Below, one piece after another: positions 1-12,545 of a DNA stretch of 64,000 nucleotides. The stretch is taken from the NCBI GenBank assembly GCA_009760855.2, contig WPIO01000006.1:10985001-11049000 (forward strand). The letters run 5' to 3'. A program made the translations under genes and the position numbers. The stretch is from Cristatella mucedo (Eukaryota; Bryozoa; Phylactolaemata; Cristatellidae). The notes under the pieces were generated by a model. The model saw nothing but the letters and a program-made list of their open reading frames with translations, was not told where the DNA came from and ran no database searches. Numbering within the stretch: the first letter of the stretch is position 1; the number at the start of each line of letters is the position of its first letter.

Positions 1-379
<379 letters not shown>

Positions 380-1499
380 GAGCTAGCGAATGCCCACCAT
401 GACCCAAAGCATGATGACCTTGCCGGCAGGAAGCGATTCCAAAGTAGCTGAGTTCCTGTATCTTTCCGTTGAGATTCTGAGACTCTGCACTACCAGTCTC
501 TACACAGGCCATAGGCTTAGCTTTAGCTCGGGGGGGGGAGGGAGGGACTCAAATCAAGTCTTGTGAGCGCTACCTGAATGCGCGAATATTGTAATTTTAG
601 CTGGGTGCCGAGCCGCCACCGAAATGTTTGCGCTTGCTGCTGTGCTCGCTCATCAGTCTGTGTCCGCTCGTCGACTAGTGCAGGGGCCGGCCGTTTGTGA
701 GAGCTTCTGCTTTGTACCTGGCGATCGGCCGCGGAGCTGCTGCTCATTAATAGTGTACGGCTCAGTGCACGCGCGACCTTCGAGCTTCCGTTACAATGGG
801 ACGCTAGTATTTGAAAAATAAAGATCCTCTGTCGAAAGGGTGTACGCAGAACATTTTGCCTCGAGTGGGAGTTGACGCAGCAGACACGGCTTTTCTGGTT
901 TGGTGCAATGGAAAAAGATACCGTTTTACTTGCTGCTTGTCTTTTTCAGAGATCGCTCCGGACGATGAAAAGTAGAGCTTTCTCACGAAGTCAGAAATGA
1001 CATGGCGTGCATTCTTTACGTCCCCTGGCTCTTTTCTAGGCCGTGAATGTGTCGACGACATTGCTGCGAATATTGTTGGTTCAGAAATGCCCGAGGGAAA
1101 ATGTTGACCCCGTTGCAGAGAATCGAAATGCAACCAACTTGTCTCTACAATGTGTCGTAAAAACACATGTCGTAAAAACACATGCGTCGTAAAAACACAC
1201 GTGTACTATCAGGCTTCGCTGTGCTCTTACTTCGCCGCATGGTAAAATCTGCGGTACTTGCTCCTATTAGATGCTTATGCAGCATAGAACATTATAGCCC
1301 ACCAATAAACGAGGCTATCGCCAGAGCTGAGGATAACGCGCATACAAGTGAATGAAATAAGATAGGATAAATAAGATTTAAATAAGATTTATGATTCTCT
1401 CCAGAAAGTGGAGAGCTGATATCAAAAAGAGAAGCTAGGTATACCTGAGAACCCGCGCATTCTCTTATGTCTATACATCGTACTGGGATGTCTAGCTAC
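380..1499. other. No recognised gene or repeat
   Basis: Single-copy-looking DNA. A 125-codon minus-strand ORF (804-1181) has ordinary composition (DFVRKLYFSSSG, SEKDKQQVKRY) but no family I recognise and no evident splice context. Confidence 0.4.
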
Positions 1500-1674
1500 T
1501 CGCATGTATCTCATGTTCAGCAGGCGCCAAGCCATGTTATTCTTGTTGTTTATTGAGAATGCTACTGCTAACCATTCGTTTGTGCTTCCTTTTCAGCGAA
1601 TGTAAAGCGCCTAGAAAGAGATCGATTACTCTGAGGGCGCTTTATCAAGTGTGTTATTATTATTATTATCATTA
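1500..1674 (+). mobile_element. F1-type LINE 3' end fragment
   Basis: Ends with GCGCCTAGAAAGAGAT, then CTCTGAGGGCGCTTTATCAAG and a (TTA)n tail, the 3' signature of the F1 LINE. It is 5' truncated and the upstream part is diverged. Confidence 0.7.
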
Positions 1675-3360
1675 AGATTTCACCTTGTGCAAGAACTGCG
1701 GACACCCTCCTCACATTTTCAGCACGTCAGATTATGACGTCAGACGAGGTATACCACTCGAGCTTCCTGAGCTGCCGCGGTTAGGAATTGGCTACACCCA
1801 AACCTGCTGGTGGGCAGCATAAAACGTCATAACCCATCGAAAAGTCACGTAGTCATCCTCTGATCTTTAAGGAGTGGGTTGGTTGCCATGGTTGCGGCTG
1901 GTGCTGGACAGCTGTAGCCCTCTGTGGCAGTCCTATAGGCGCTCTGAGCCGTTGGTACGAATTGGTTACATTTAACATGTGGGCGAACTTTATTGCTGCA
2001 GTGCCTACAGCAACCAATGGATTACCTACGCAAAGCGAGAAATACTTTTTTTTTTAGAAGAGGGGCTTCGCGCCTTCGGCTGGGAGCTCCAAGCTGTTTT
2101 TTGGGGGGCGGGAGGCTTAGAATATTTTTTCTATGGGGTTCCATCGGCATCCAGGGCATTCTGGGCACGGATTCAAGCTGACCGACTGACGCTTTGCCTC
2201 TCTTTAGATGGCTTCCGGACGGCGAGGCTTCCGGACAGCACACCGTTCGTGCTGATGTTCACACTTTCTCAATGCGAAATTAATAATTTGTTCCCGAGGG
2301 TCTGACACGCACAACTGTTATCGAAGATTGGCCTGCTCTGTGCCCCGCAAATAGAAGGCTGCTTACAGAGAGGGCTGAGGACTTTTTCGCAGGATGAGAG
2401 GCTGACGAGCAGGACATAACCTCTGACTCTGGAAACGCATTTCGTGTGGCGGTGGCGGCTCCCCTTCGTATGTCTAGTTTCAAATCAATCATTAGGGGAC
2501 GTGGGTTAATTAAAGGCTCGTGCCCTTGAATTCAAGCCGTCGAATTAAGAATCGACGATCGACCGCCGATTTGTTTGAACATGTTGCAGCGATGCCAGCA
2601 CTAAAGTCCTTGGCTACCGACACACGGCTCGTCAAGGCGGTTTAATGTCCTTGCCGAATCTAATTATTAAGGTGAGATGTATGCGATTCACTTGCCATAC
2701 AATCACATTGAGGAGTCAAGCAAAGCAATTACCGGCTCGCCATTTCTAGAGGGCTAAAAAGTGAAATAGATTCGCAGCTTTACTTTTGAGCCTTCCAACT
2801 GTACAGCGGCCTCTAATTTCGTATCGGGGAGGTGAATGCATCGGATTCGTGACTCTGCTGCGAGCAATTCTATCTATAGGTCGAAAACATGAAAAAGCAT
2901 TATTCTCACGGTGTAATGGCTGACATACTTGAAACAAATACTGGTGAATTTGGCGCCCCACGAAGCGTGGTTAATGAGTCGCAGTTATCGCCTCTTGATG
3001 CACACAGCAATTTCAACGACAGAAGCACACTGCTGCCGAACTCAAGACCGTCGATGCATGGAAGTAAAGAGTCAATCTCCTTAGCATCGCGTGGAACAGT
3101 CGTAAATATATAGCTACGGAGAGGCGCGAGAGTGCACAGAGAGCGTACAAGCCTCGGCATACAACCAACCGGTTCGAATTAATACCGAAGCCGATAGTAC
3201 GACGGCCATCGAGGATTGTACGCTGCAAAACTCGAACACGACCTGGGCCGAGGAGTGCCCGGCACATTTACCCTGGTCTAGGACCCAGGGGGGGGGGAGA
3301 GGGCTTCAGCTTATCTCGAAACGGAAAAGAAAATATTTAGAAGAGGCAATGAACCTTTGG
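1675..3360. other. No recognised feature
   Basis: Only short ORFs in all frames. I see no domain motif, repeat or RNA gene. Confidence 0.35.
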
Positions 3361-3364
3361 TACT

Positions 3365-3863
3365 ATCGGCTAGATATTTCAAGGCTGGACCACGTGTCTC
3401 CTTTGCTAAAACAGCTAGGGTGACTGCCGGTCGATTAAAGGATACAGAGCAATGTTCTTAAGCTAACCTACAATGCCCGCCACGGCTTGGCTCCTCCATG
3501 CCTAGCTGAACTGCTGCACCAGTTTCAGCTTCGTCGTGTGCTCAGGTCATGTGTGGATAATAAATTAGTTGTTTCATTCCTCCGCTTAAAGACCGTTGGT
3601 AACAGGCGCTTTAGCTCTGAGGTCCTAGACTGTGGAACTCGCTTCCACCATTTCTTACGCAACGACAACTACTCTCCTGCTGCCGACTGGGGCTCATCCC
3701 TTTCAGAGGTTCTGAGCTGCTACTTCCATGCTACTCACTACCCCAACTGCTCTCATGACTCTGCTATGCTTCCCAGTGTGTTAGACAAAACTCTCCTGCG
3801 TAACACCCACACAGTCTTTATGGCTTTGTGGAATTACAGACTAAGATATATTACATTACATTC
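3365..3863 (+). mobile_element. F2 LINE 3' fragment
   Basis: Encodes a degraded carboxyl end of the F2 RT ORF (LAELLHQFQLRRVLRSCVD), then the conserved 3' region with CTCCTGCGTAACACCCACAC, ending in an ATATATTACATTACATT tail. 5' truncated, with internal stops. Confidence 0.8.
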
Positions 3864-4094
3864 AACCCATTTCTCCCGCAGAGTCGCAGGGTCGGAGCGA
3901 GGCTAAGAATATTCTTAGATGGAGTTACATAAGCCTGCTGGCCATGGCGCTAAGCTTTAAGATAAAAAATGGGGTGAAAAGTGTTTTCTAGGTCACTAGC
4001 TAAAGTGTACATAATTTCGCTGAGCGACATAGATGCATGGCAAAAACAGTGGGTTTGATAAGAAGTAATAACTGAATGTGCGAGTAGAATAGGT

Positions 4095-4275
4095 AAATTA
4101 CCTAATATGTATAGTTCATTTTTATAGCCCCCTAACAGTACTGAATCCATATCCAGTTGCTGCACACATGCCGCAGTACTCGAACCAATGACCTCGGTCA
4201 TCAAGTCATTTCACTTCATTTCGACCATTAAATCGACCATTAAAGGCGATGGCCTTAACCCCCCTACAAACCAGG
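4095..4275 (-). mobile_element. SINE1 copy (tRNA-derived)
   Basis: The reverse strand reads a tRNA-like head with AAGGCCATCGCCTTTAATGG, then GACCGAGGTCATTGGTTCGAG (B-box-like), and a diverged F1-like tail. Also note a short internal duplication of cgaccattaa. Confidence 0.65.
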
Positions 4276-4943
4276 GCAAGTTCCTGGCCGATTCAGAATG
4301 CACAATCTTTTCCGTTTTTTCGCTTAATTTGATAACGGCCAAGCAATTGACTTCTGTATAATCTTTATAATCTCACTAGAAATCTCCAGTCGTAGCTATC
4401 TATATTCATATCTTATGCCGCATAAAGTTCTACATCGAAATTGAATATGATCCAGTATTTGGGGTAACTAGTGACACCATTTACAGCACCGTCCAAGACC
4501 CAGAATCTGCATTCTTTTTATGAATCTAAAATCTCAGTAAGTCCTAATCGATCAGCTTTTCGCTTTCCTAAAAGCCTTATACCCCATGTACAGATGTCCA
4601 CGGATACCACCTAAGATCGGCGTTCTGTGTGTCCAACCAAGCCTCAGCACCGACTAGTCAGTAGTGCCAGTAATGCCCGTCATAGCGAATCGTCAGTAGG
4701 CGCTCGCAGGCAGTAAGCATATCATTTTCCCACTTCCGATGTATAGTCACAAGTGCTGAGGCATAGTCAGTACTGGCTTAACACTCACAGTCATCTTTAA
4801 GTATTTCCAACCGAAACATACATTTTATCTTCACCAATAGTACGGTAGCAACCAAAGTTGTTGTTGCCTATGAAAGCTCAACGGGTAAACGTAGACAAAT
4901 CAAAATATCACAAAAATCACATTAAAAGACAATCACAATCACA
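4276..4943. other. No recognised feature
   Basis: AT-rich, no ORF of note. Nothing recognised. Confidence 0.35.
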
Positions 4944-5237
4944 TTAAAAGGAACTTAAAACACACCTATTTAGGACAGCATTTAGTGGGTCCCTGTGATT
5001 CTTCCTTCGTGTGCTTATGCGTGCTGACACTGTGCATGCTGCCACTAACCACATTTGCATGCTGACCCTGTGCATGTCACCCCTAACCATGTTATTCATT
5101 TTGTTTGTTTTTCAAGCATGATTTTACTTACCATTCAATTGCATTTCCCTCTGCAGCAAATGTAAAGCGCATAGAAAGAGATTAAGTTCTCTGAGGGCGC
5201 TTTATCAAGTGCATTATTATTATTATTATTATTATTA
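4944..5237 (+). mobile_element. F1 LINE 3' end, 5' truncated
   Basis: Begins in the final codons (LFRTAFSGSL-type end) and continues through the whole F1 3' UTR to TCAAGTGCATTATTATTATT. The flank just upstream repeats acaatcacattaaaag. Confidence 0.85.
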
Positions 5238-5675
5238 CAATCTTTACTGTAGAGCAGAGCTAAGACGCTGATAGGAATACGCTGCTATCTTAACGGCGTC
5301 GGTGTGCTGCGGACGTTTAACTCATGAAGTGCCTCTGCTAACATCTCCTACCAGCTAGCGATGTCGCTAAATCTGCAGCAAGGCTAACTCGGAGCTACTT
5401 TCCGTCGTGAGCAATGCGGTTTTAGGAACAGCAATGACCCGAGGCTGTGTGAGACGATTTTTGTTCTATTTATTCAAACACTGCCTTGCTGCAAGCACTC
5501 AAAAGCGAGTCAGCTATTATATTCGATATTATAATATTGACCAAACTTGGTGCAGTTTAATACAACAAACGAATTGTCGTGAGTGTGTCGTACTCGTCAA
5601 CGCAAACTATAAAAAGGCTGCTAGAGTTTTTTATTAGAGCTGTAGCTGAAAATTTAAAGCTTTGCACTAGAAGTC
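5238..5675. other. No recognised feature
   Basis: A 76-codon ORF at 5407-5637 has no recognisable motif. Nothing else seen. Confidence 0.3.
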
Positions 5676-5845
5676 ACTAAGTTGACTAAGTTGAAGGCGG
5701 TTGACTTTTACGACCTCGTTCTTGAGGTCGGGTTCGAATTCTCATACGCTGGACGATCCTTTATGACCGCTGCAAGCGGGTAGAGATAGCCTTAAGGCTC
5801 TTCTGTCGCTATATAAAGAGAGGCTGCTAAATCATCTAGTATTAA
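5676..5845 (+). mobile_element. SINE2 copy
   Basis: tRNA-like B-box region GAGGTCGGGTTCGAATTCT, then the SINE2 body: GATCCTTTATGACCGCTGCA, GGTAGAGATAGCCTTAAGGC, TCTTCTGTCGCTATA and a tail AGGCTGCTAAATCA. Confidence 0.75.
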
Positions 5846-7060
5846 TACGACCCTGCTAGATGCCTTCGCATGAACTTTGGCGAGCCTAGTCCTAGACGTG
5901 AGGCAAGCTAAGTTTCGCTATCTTTGCGCCACTTCTACCCATTGGAAAGGGCAGGTAGCGGCCAGCTACTATGTTTCTCTATCTAACGCTCCTTTCTCTC
6001 TCTCCCTCGAAGAAGAAGAATGCAAAATAATCGCGCCGCGAGTTAAGTTTCCCTAGCTAGCTACCCTTCTCAGCACGCAGCACAAAGCGAGCCACTTCCT
6101 CACCATAGTGTTGCAGCTGACACCGACTGACCAAAGCCCTCTATTGCTAGTTTAATCCTTTACTTTAGTTGTTAGTTTACTCACATGCAAATATTTTGCT
6201 AAGGTTGCAACTCTATGCAAACGGCCCGTCAACCGGAAGCCCTCATTCCCGGGCACACTAAAGGCAGACTTTCTTAAGTCCAGTAGCTCCTCCAGGGAAT
6301 CCAGATAGAGATCTGGAAGAGGCAGCCAGCCTTCGGGATGGCTGGGACCAAAGACTCGGTAGATATTGCTCGTTTGGCCTAACTTTGGTCCTAAACTGAG
6401 CCACCATGATGAGCTGCCAGGCTAAATGCTGCCATCCTTACTGGCCACCAAAACGTTCGAATGCCCTGTCGGCCTGACTATGAAAGTCTGAGAGATTATG
6501 TGCTGCACTTCCCGAATTACAATCCACAGAAAACGGATTATCTGGCGCGTAATAACTAGTCAGCTGTGCATGCGTGCGTGCGTGTGTCGGCGCTTCACGT
6601 ACGACACGCTAGCCGTGCTTCGCAGGGGGCGGCGAGCTTCGTCGCTGTTTGCCGCGCGTCGGCAAGGACTGTCACCGCTGCGAGCGCTACTTCGTGGCGT
6701 ATACGGACTTGAGCAGCGGTACATGTACTCCAGAGAGCGACCTTTGCCACACTTCGGCCATTTTTGCATTCATAGGGCGTCGCTGCAGCTAGGAGCTGAG
6801 TTAAAAAGAAAACTAGTTGTACGCGCGCGTCGCCTGGCTCTCACACGTACAGGAAGCTGCGGAAGCTGCTGCGTCTCGGGTGTGTACAGATCTGAACTTC
6901 ATAACGAACCAAACCTTGAACGCTTTCACGCATACGAAACTCCGCAAGCGGCGCCATAAATGACAGCGAACTCGTTAAAGCACCCGGACTGTTCCGTTAC
7001 TGACGGTACGGCAGGTGACTTCAGGCAGACTGGTTACAAGTTTAAAAAAAGCTGTGCCCA
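5846..7060. other. Unassigned DNA; CpG-rich from about 6540
   Basis: 6540-6860 is CpG-rich with a GGGGGCGGCG motif. It carries a 153-codon plus ORF (6498-6959) that looks like GC-driven open frame rather than protein. No gene recognised. Confidence 0.35.
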
Positions 7061-7180
7061 ACTACTCACCGACCGGCAGAATGGAGCGTAGTAGACAGCC
7101 CTGCTGCGGCCAGGCTCTCGCATTATATACCGGCCAGATCGGAAGTGCCGGCCAGGTCGGAAGTAATGCGCATGCGGTCT
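7061..7180 (-). promoter_or_regulatory. Promoter-like block: NRF1/ETS-like sites, TATA, short exon, splice donor
   Basis: On the minus strand: an NRF1-like GCGCATGC with ETS-like cores nearby in a tandem pair of 18-bp units (7131-7166), TATATAA (7123-7129), the box AGCCTGGCCGCAG (7104-7116), and TCGGTGAGTAGT (7061-7072) with a consensus 5' splice site. A second block with the same order and spacing is at 45707-45775. No downstream exon was found, so the gene it might serve is unknown. It could instead be part of a repeat. Confidence 0.4.
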
Positions 7181-8159
7181 CTGGTTTGGCAAAGCCCCCA
7201 GTTCGCGTTGGCAGGGCGCTGCATGCATTGCTCCATCATTTTTTTAAATTCTCTAGCTATTCCTTAACCAAAGGGTTCTATAAGCCTCTGAATGGATACG
7301 GCACCCAAGAAGGCAGTAACTAGGAAGTCGAACACAGCCATGGCGACGCACGGAACGATTATAACAGGAAGAAGATATTTTTTAATCTCCCCCGGCGAAT
7401 TCCCTTTTTAGCCTCCTTCCTGACCTGACCTTCAGGCCTGACCGTAGCTCCGGAGACAGACCATGAAGCTATGCATCCAAGGTGCATCGTACAGCATGCC
7501 TCACGAGCCCCCTACGACCTAACAAATTCTGCCAGAATTGTTTTCAAAAGTTTTTCTGTTCACGAAACATTACGAATTTTTGCGCCGATGTAGCGGCGAT
7601 AAAAGCAGGCCTATCATCTCCCTATGAAAAATGTGACGGTTCAACCCCTTTACGCGTACGTTGAGCGTCCGAAGAGAAAGAGTGTCGTGCGGCAGCCTTT
7701 TTATACACAGTCTACGAAAAGTCTGTAATAAGAATCTGGTGGCCCATTACTAGAGCCTGAAGCTTCGCCCCAAAGGGTGCCTATCCTGGACGCTTACGTG
7801 ACGCCGTCTAAAAACACTAGTAGTAAAAGCTAACTCCTCCGGAGAAGCGAGACTTCTCGAGACTTCGCAGAGCGGAATAAGCGCGGCCCGGAAGTGTCAT
7901 TAGATGCCACTGGCCCGGCTAAAGAGAAGGCTGCAACTCATTCTGAGGGGCCTTCTGGAAGGTTCGCCACGAAGCACGGCAGACCTCCTCAGACGTGCCT
8001 AGCAACAGCAACGCGCCACCATCTTTAACTCAAAACATACTAGCTTCCTCTTTGTAAATAATCCCTGCCGAACCTGATCGTGCACACCGATTTCACGAAG
8101 CGCTACGTAGCTTTCCAGCCTCACCTGGCAAAAAACTGTAGACTCCACTGGAGTTGTAA
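7181..8159. other. No recognised feature
   Basis: Short ORFs only, nothing recognised. Confidence 0.3.
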
Positions 8160-10797
8160 CAATAGTAATAACAAATTTGCTTAACATCCTCAGAGAACTA
8201 AATCTCTTACTAGGAAATTGACTCATGCTGTATAGGACGCGTGATTGAATTTTAGTGGTGAAATGAACGATATCAACAAGCGTAGTAAAGTTAGAAGCAG
8301 CATGTACAGTGTCAACATGTCAAATATGGTTAGTGGTAGCATTCGAAGTGTCAGCACGCATATTGTACAACAGACAAACCACAAGAACCCAATACATGTT
8401 GGGATAAGCAAGTGCGTTTTGAACTTCTTTTTAAATGTCGTCATGTCAGGGGATGTCGTTAGGCCAGTCAGGAGTGAGTTCGAGACTTTAGAAGCAAACG
8501 AGCTAAAAGCACGGTCTGGAATGGTTTTGAGGTTCGTTCGTGGTATGGCTAAACGATTCGATTCAGAACAACGGGTTGAACCAATCTTCGCCCGGTGGGA
8601 GAATAGTTTTGATTGGGATGCTGGAGCCAGAGAATGAAGGGAGCTAAATGTAAGCGAAGAAAGCGTTGAATTCGATGCTGGATTGGGAGCTTCCGCGATA
8701 AGAGGTGCGAAGATGTGAATGTCCGCAAGAAGTTGTGTCACGCAGCAACTGCAACGCTCACGACAGACGAGCCTAGCTGAGGAGCTTTTCGCCAACTGTA
8801 AGCGCGTGACTGGACACATCTGGAGACCAGCCAGCAGTGAGTTATAGAAGTCGAGGCGGGATATCACCATTTCATAGACCAATTTTGATGTAGTATCTCC
8901 ATCTAAACAAGCCCAATTTCGGCCATGTTACGTAGCCAAAAGTAGGCAGACTTGTCTGTGGAACTGATGTACTCGTCTAATAATAGGTCACTTTGGAACA
9001 GGACACCTAGATTGTATACAGATTCAACAGGAGATGTACTGGCGGAGCCGATTTTGAGCGTTCGGTTTTTCAATTTATGAATCACACTTGGTTCGCCTAT
9101 GACTAGTAATTTGGTTTTGTGGTCATTCAATTAAAGAAAGTTTGCTGCCATCCATGTGCCGATATCATCAATACATGCAGCAAGGGTATGTAGAGAATTC
9201 GACTTGCTTGAGGGCTGGGAGGAATCAAAGCAAAGGTTCAACCGAGTGTCATCTGCATAGAATTGAAAGCCTAGATTGTGCTTGGCGATCACATTGCTAA
9301 GAGGGAGATAATAACTTTTGAAAAGGAACTGACCGAAAATGGTCAGTTCCTCGGAGGATCTTTGTCCTTCACATCAACACTCTGGAGTCTCCCACTGAGA
9401 TAGGACTTGAACAATTGCAGTGCAGTGCCAGCGATGCCCGGGCGAGGTACAAGCCGCTCAAGAAAAACTTTGTGATCAATGGTATCAAACGCTTCCGAAA
9501 GATCAAGCAGCAAAAGCAGAGAGACTTTACCCAAGTCTGCATACCAGATAAGGTCATTATACACTCTAAGCAATGCTGACTCTTTAGAGTGATTAACTCT
9601 AAATCCGGAGTGGAACTTACTTGCTACGTTTGAGGTCTCAATATTAGAGTTCAGTTCGTCTGCCACAACTCACTCTAGTGTCTTTGATAAGAACGGGAGA
9701 AATGAGACCGGGTGGAAGCAGCTCAAGTCCTTTTTGGTCTCGCGTTTTCTTAATTAGGGGCCTAATAGCAGCCTTTTGAAAGGTGCGTAGTAGTAGGACA
9801 GCGGGAATAGGGTCTAGAGGTCCAGCAGTCTTCTTTGACTGGGAGATGAATTTCAGGATAAGGTCATTCGTGGCCTCTTTGAATGTTGACATCGAGGTAG
9901 CTCATGGAATCGATGGACAGGAGTCCTGTGCTGATATACTTGAGGGACAGGAGTCCAGATGGGACCTCAGGGATGGACTCCCTGACTGTGTCCATCTTGC
10001 TGAACAAGAAGCGATCGGCTAGGTCGTCGCAGGGATCATTTGGTAATGAGCAATGAGCAATGAGCCTGTAACGAGGCAATGAGCCTGGGAGCGGTTGATG
10101 AGATTATTGATGGTAGACATCAGCATTTTTGGATTGTGCACCTGCTATTGAACAAAAAGTTTCTAAGCGGAGAAGGACATTTACTGTAGATTGCACGAGA
10201 TTGGCATGTTATTAAATGAGCAGAATTCGGTGATAATAGGGGATGATACCAGACACTTGTGAGAGAATAGTTGATCGAGTGTGTGACCATTGTTGCGAGT
10301 GGGGTCATGCGCATGAGCCTCAAGAGAGAAAGGGTCAGTCAGTGCACGTAATTCAGCATATAAAGCGTCAGTTAAATGGTCAAAATGAATGTTGAAATCG
10401 GCCCTAATGAGGAAAAATCGTTTTCCGGCCCACACAATTGAAATGATATCAGAGAAATCTGTGATAAAGTAGGACTTTGTACCTGGTGGGCGAAAATTAC
10501 CAATTGCTGCCACCATTGGCAGCTTTTTGTCGGAGATACTCTAAGCGAGATATTCGAGAGACTGCTTCGAGGGAGGGGGAGTTTCTCCCCCAATCACAAA
10601 CGGTTTGTGATTGGGGGAGAAACGGGCGACAACGGCGACTCCTTCTCTGATTTTTATTGATCTACGGGTGTGATAGAACGAGAAGCTCAGTTGGAGTGGC
10701 GTCGGCTAAGATCAAAGTGCTTGTCGATTCCAGCCAGGTCTCGGTTAGAGCAAGCTGGTCGAGATTGCCATCAATTTCATTATTATGCATAGGAATG
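8160..10797 (-). mobile_element. F1 LINE copy A, decayed (EN to 3' end)
   Basis: Read on the minus strand from 10797 to 8160: endonuclease start (ALTETWL), an FNIHFDH-type endonuclease segment at about 10370-10400, RT fingers (DPIPAVLL), the RT palm first half with SEAFDTIDHK and SYLSGRLQS at 9343-9666, RT-thumb parts, and the carboxyl end (SRLDFYNSLLAGLQ). It ends in a diverged F1 tail. Many frameshifts. The stretch that should encode VPQGSVLG is deleted and replaced by a hairpin at 9325-9350, and a 43-bp palindrome sits at 10581-10623 in the EN. Inactive. Confidence 0.88.
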
Positions 10798-12217
10798 CAG
10801 ACTAGACTGGGTAGAGTGTCTCTGCTTGTTTTGCTTGATCTTTCGGCAGCTTTTGATACCATCGATCACAAAGTTCTTCTAGAGCGCCTCTCATCTCGCC
10901 TGGGCATCACTGGCACTGCTCTGCAGTGGTTCAGGTCCTATCTCAGTGGGAGACTCCAGAGTATTGACGTGAATGGACAAAGATCATCTGAAGTACCTTT
11001 GAAATATGGAGTACCTCAGGGCTCAGTGCTAGGTCCGGTTCTTTTCACGGTTTATACTCTCCCTCTTGCTGATGTGATTGCCAAGCACAATCTAGGCTTT
11101 CACTTCTATGCGGACGACACTCAGTTGTACCTTTGCTTTGATCCCTCCCAGCCTTTGAGCACCTCAAATTCTCTCAACTCACTAGCTGCATGCATTGATG
11201 ACATCCGCACATGGATGGCAGCAAATTTTTTAAGACTTAACGATGATAAAACTAACTTACCAGTTATGGGCAAACCCAGTGTGATCCAGAGATTGGACAG
11301 GCTGACTCTCAAAATTGGCTCTGCCAGCATATCTCCAGTTGAATCAGCTCGAAATCTAGGTGTCATCTTCCAAAGCGACCTCTCGTTAGACGACCATATC
11401 AGCTCCACAGTCAAATCCGCCTATTTTCAGCTTCATAATATTGCTAAAATTAGGGCTTGTTTAGATAAAGATACCACATCTAACTTGGTCCATGCATTCC
11501 TGACATCCCGTCTCGACTTCTGCAACTCACTGCTTACTGGCCTACCAGCATGTGCGATCAGGCGATTGCAGCTGGTGCAAAACTCGGCAGCTAGACTTGG
11601 CTGCCGTGAGCGTCGCAGTTGCCACATTACTCCAGTTCTCGCCGACTTGCACTGGCTACCAGTCAAGCAACGGATTGACTTCAAGGTTTTGTCGCTCACT
11701 TTTAGGTCCCTTCATTCTATGGCTCCAGCCTATCTGTCGAATATACTCCCCCCATCAGGCCAAGCATCGTACCACCCGCTTTTCGGAATCCAACAGTCTA
11801 GAAATACCTCGTACAAACCTTAAATCCTTTGGAGACCATGCACTTAGTTCATATGCTCCCAAAGCCTGGAACTCCCTCCCGACCTGCGTCAGAACATCCC
11901 CTGACCTGACCACATTTAAAAGGAACCTAAAAACACACCTATTTAGGACAGCATTTAGTGGGTCCCTGTGATTCGTCCTTGATGTGCTTATGCGTGCTGA
12001 TACTGTGCATGCTGCCACTAACCACATTTGCATGCTGACCCTGTGCATGTCACCCCTAACCATATTATTCATTTTGTTTGTTTTTCAAGCATGATTTTAC
12101 TTACCATTCAATTGCATTTCACTTTACAGCAAATGTAGAGCGCCTAGAAAGAGATTAAGTTCTCTGAGGGCGCTTTATCAAGTGAATTATTATTATTAAT
12201 ATTATTGTTATTATCAA
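10797..12217 (+). mobile_element. F1 LINE copy B, 5'-truncated, RT mostly open
   Basis: The open frame to 11823 encodes most of the RT: LLDLSAAFDTIDHK, GVPQGSVLGPVLF and the catalytic FYADDTQLY are all present, then LNDDKTN and the carboxyl domain. A run of six C at about 11747-11752 (four in the copy at 40953) shifts the frame; the ending LFRTAFSGSL lies in another frame to 11971. The F1 3' UTR and an (ATT)n-type tail follow. The first 140 bp of this open frame (10657-10796) belong to copy A, not to this element. Confidence 0.9.
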
Positions 12218-12344
12218 TAACCATCTCACGTATGCATTGAGTGGCGAGCATTCCTAGGACAGGCACTAACTTGTACTGTCAGGATAGTATTAGGCCTGAT
12301 GACCATCAAGTTCGAGTGACTCACAATAAAACTACAAGTAATGT

Positions 12345-12545
12345 TATATAGCTGAAAGTAAGCAGACTGTGATGCTGACGTGGTCGTCTATTGAAAGGTC
12401 GCTTTAGAAAAGGTCAGCCAGATTTCATGTAGATTTAATAGGAGCGATGCTGCTGATTTGAGAGTTTAGCTTTCCAATTTCTGAGCCACACTTGGTAGCC
12501 CCATAGCTGGTAAGTTGATTTTATCGTCATAAAATTCGAGAAAGT
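12345..12545 (-). mobile_element. F1-type LINE internal fragment
   Basis: Reverse strand resembles the RT-thumb stretch of F1 (LNDDKTN... ARNLGV region) with several lesions. It ends abruptly on both sides. Confidence 0.6.

Noticed and set aside
6498-6959. 153-codon plus-strand ORF
   Set aside because: CpG-rich region opens frames on both strands; Arg- and Cys-rich composition without a domain; no splice or promoter support on the plus strand.
7061-7129. Spliced-leader RNA gene
   Set aside because: TATA and donor fit, but the short exon is not conserved between the two copies and no Sm-like site was recognised. Kept only as a hypothesis.
8160-12217. Twin-priming inversion of a single LINE
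   Set aside because: Each arm has its own complete 3' tail, and both arms contain overlapping RT segments.
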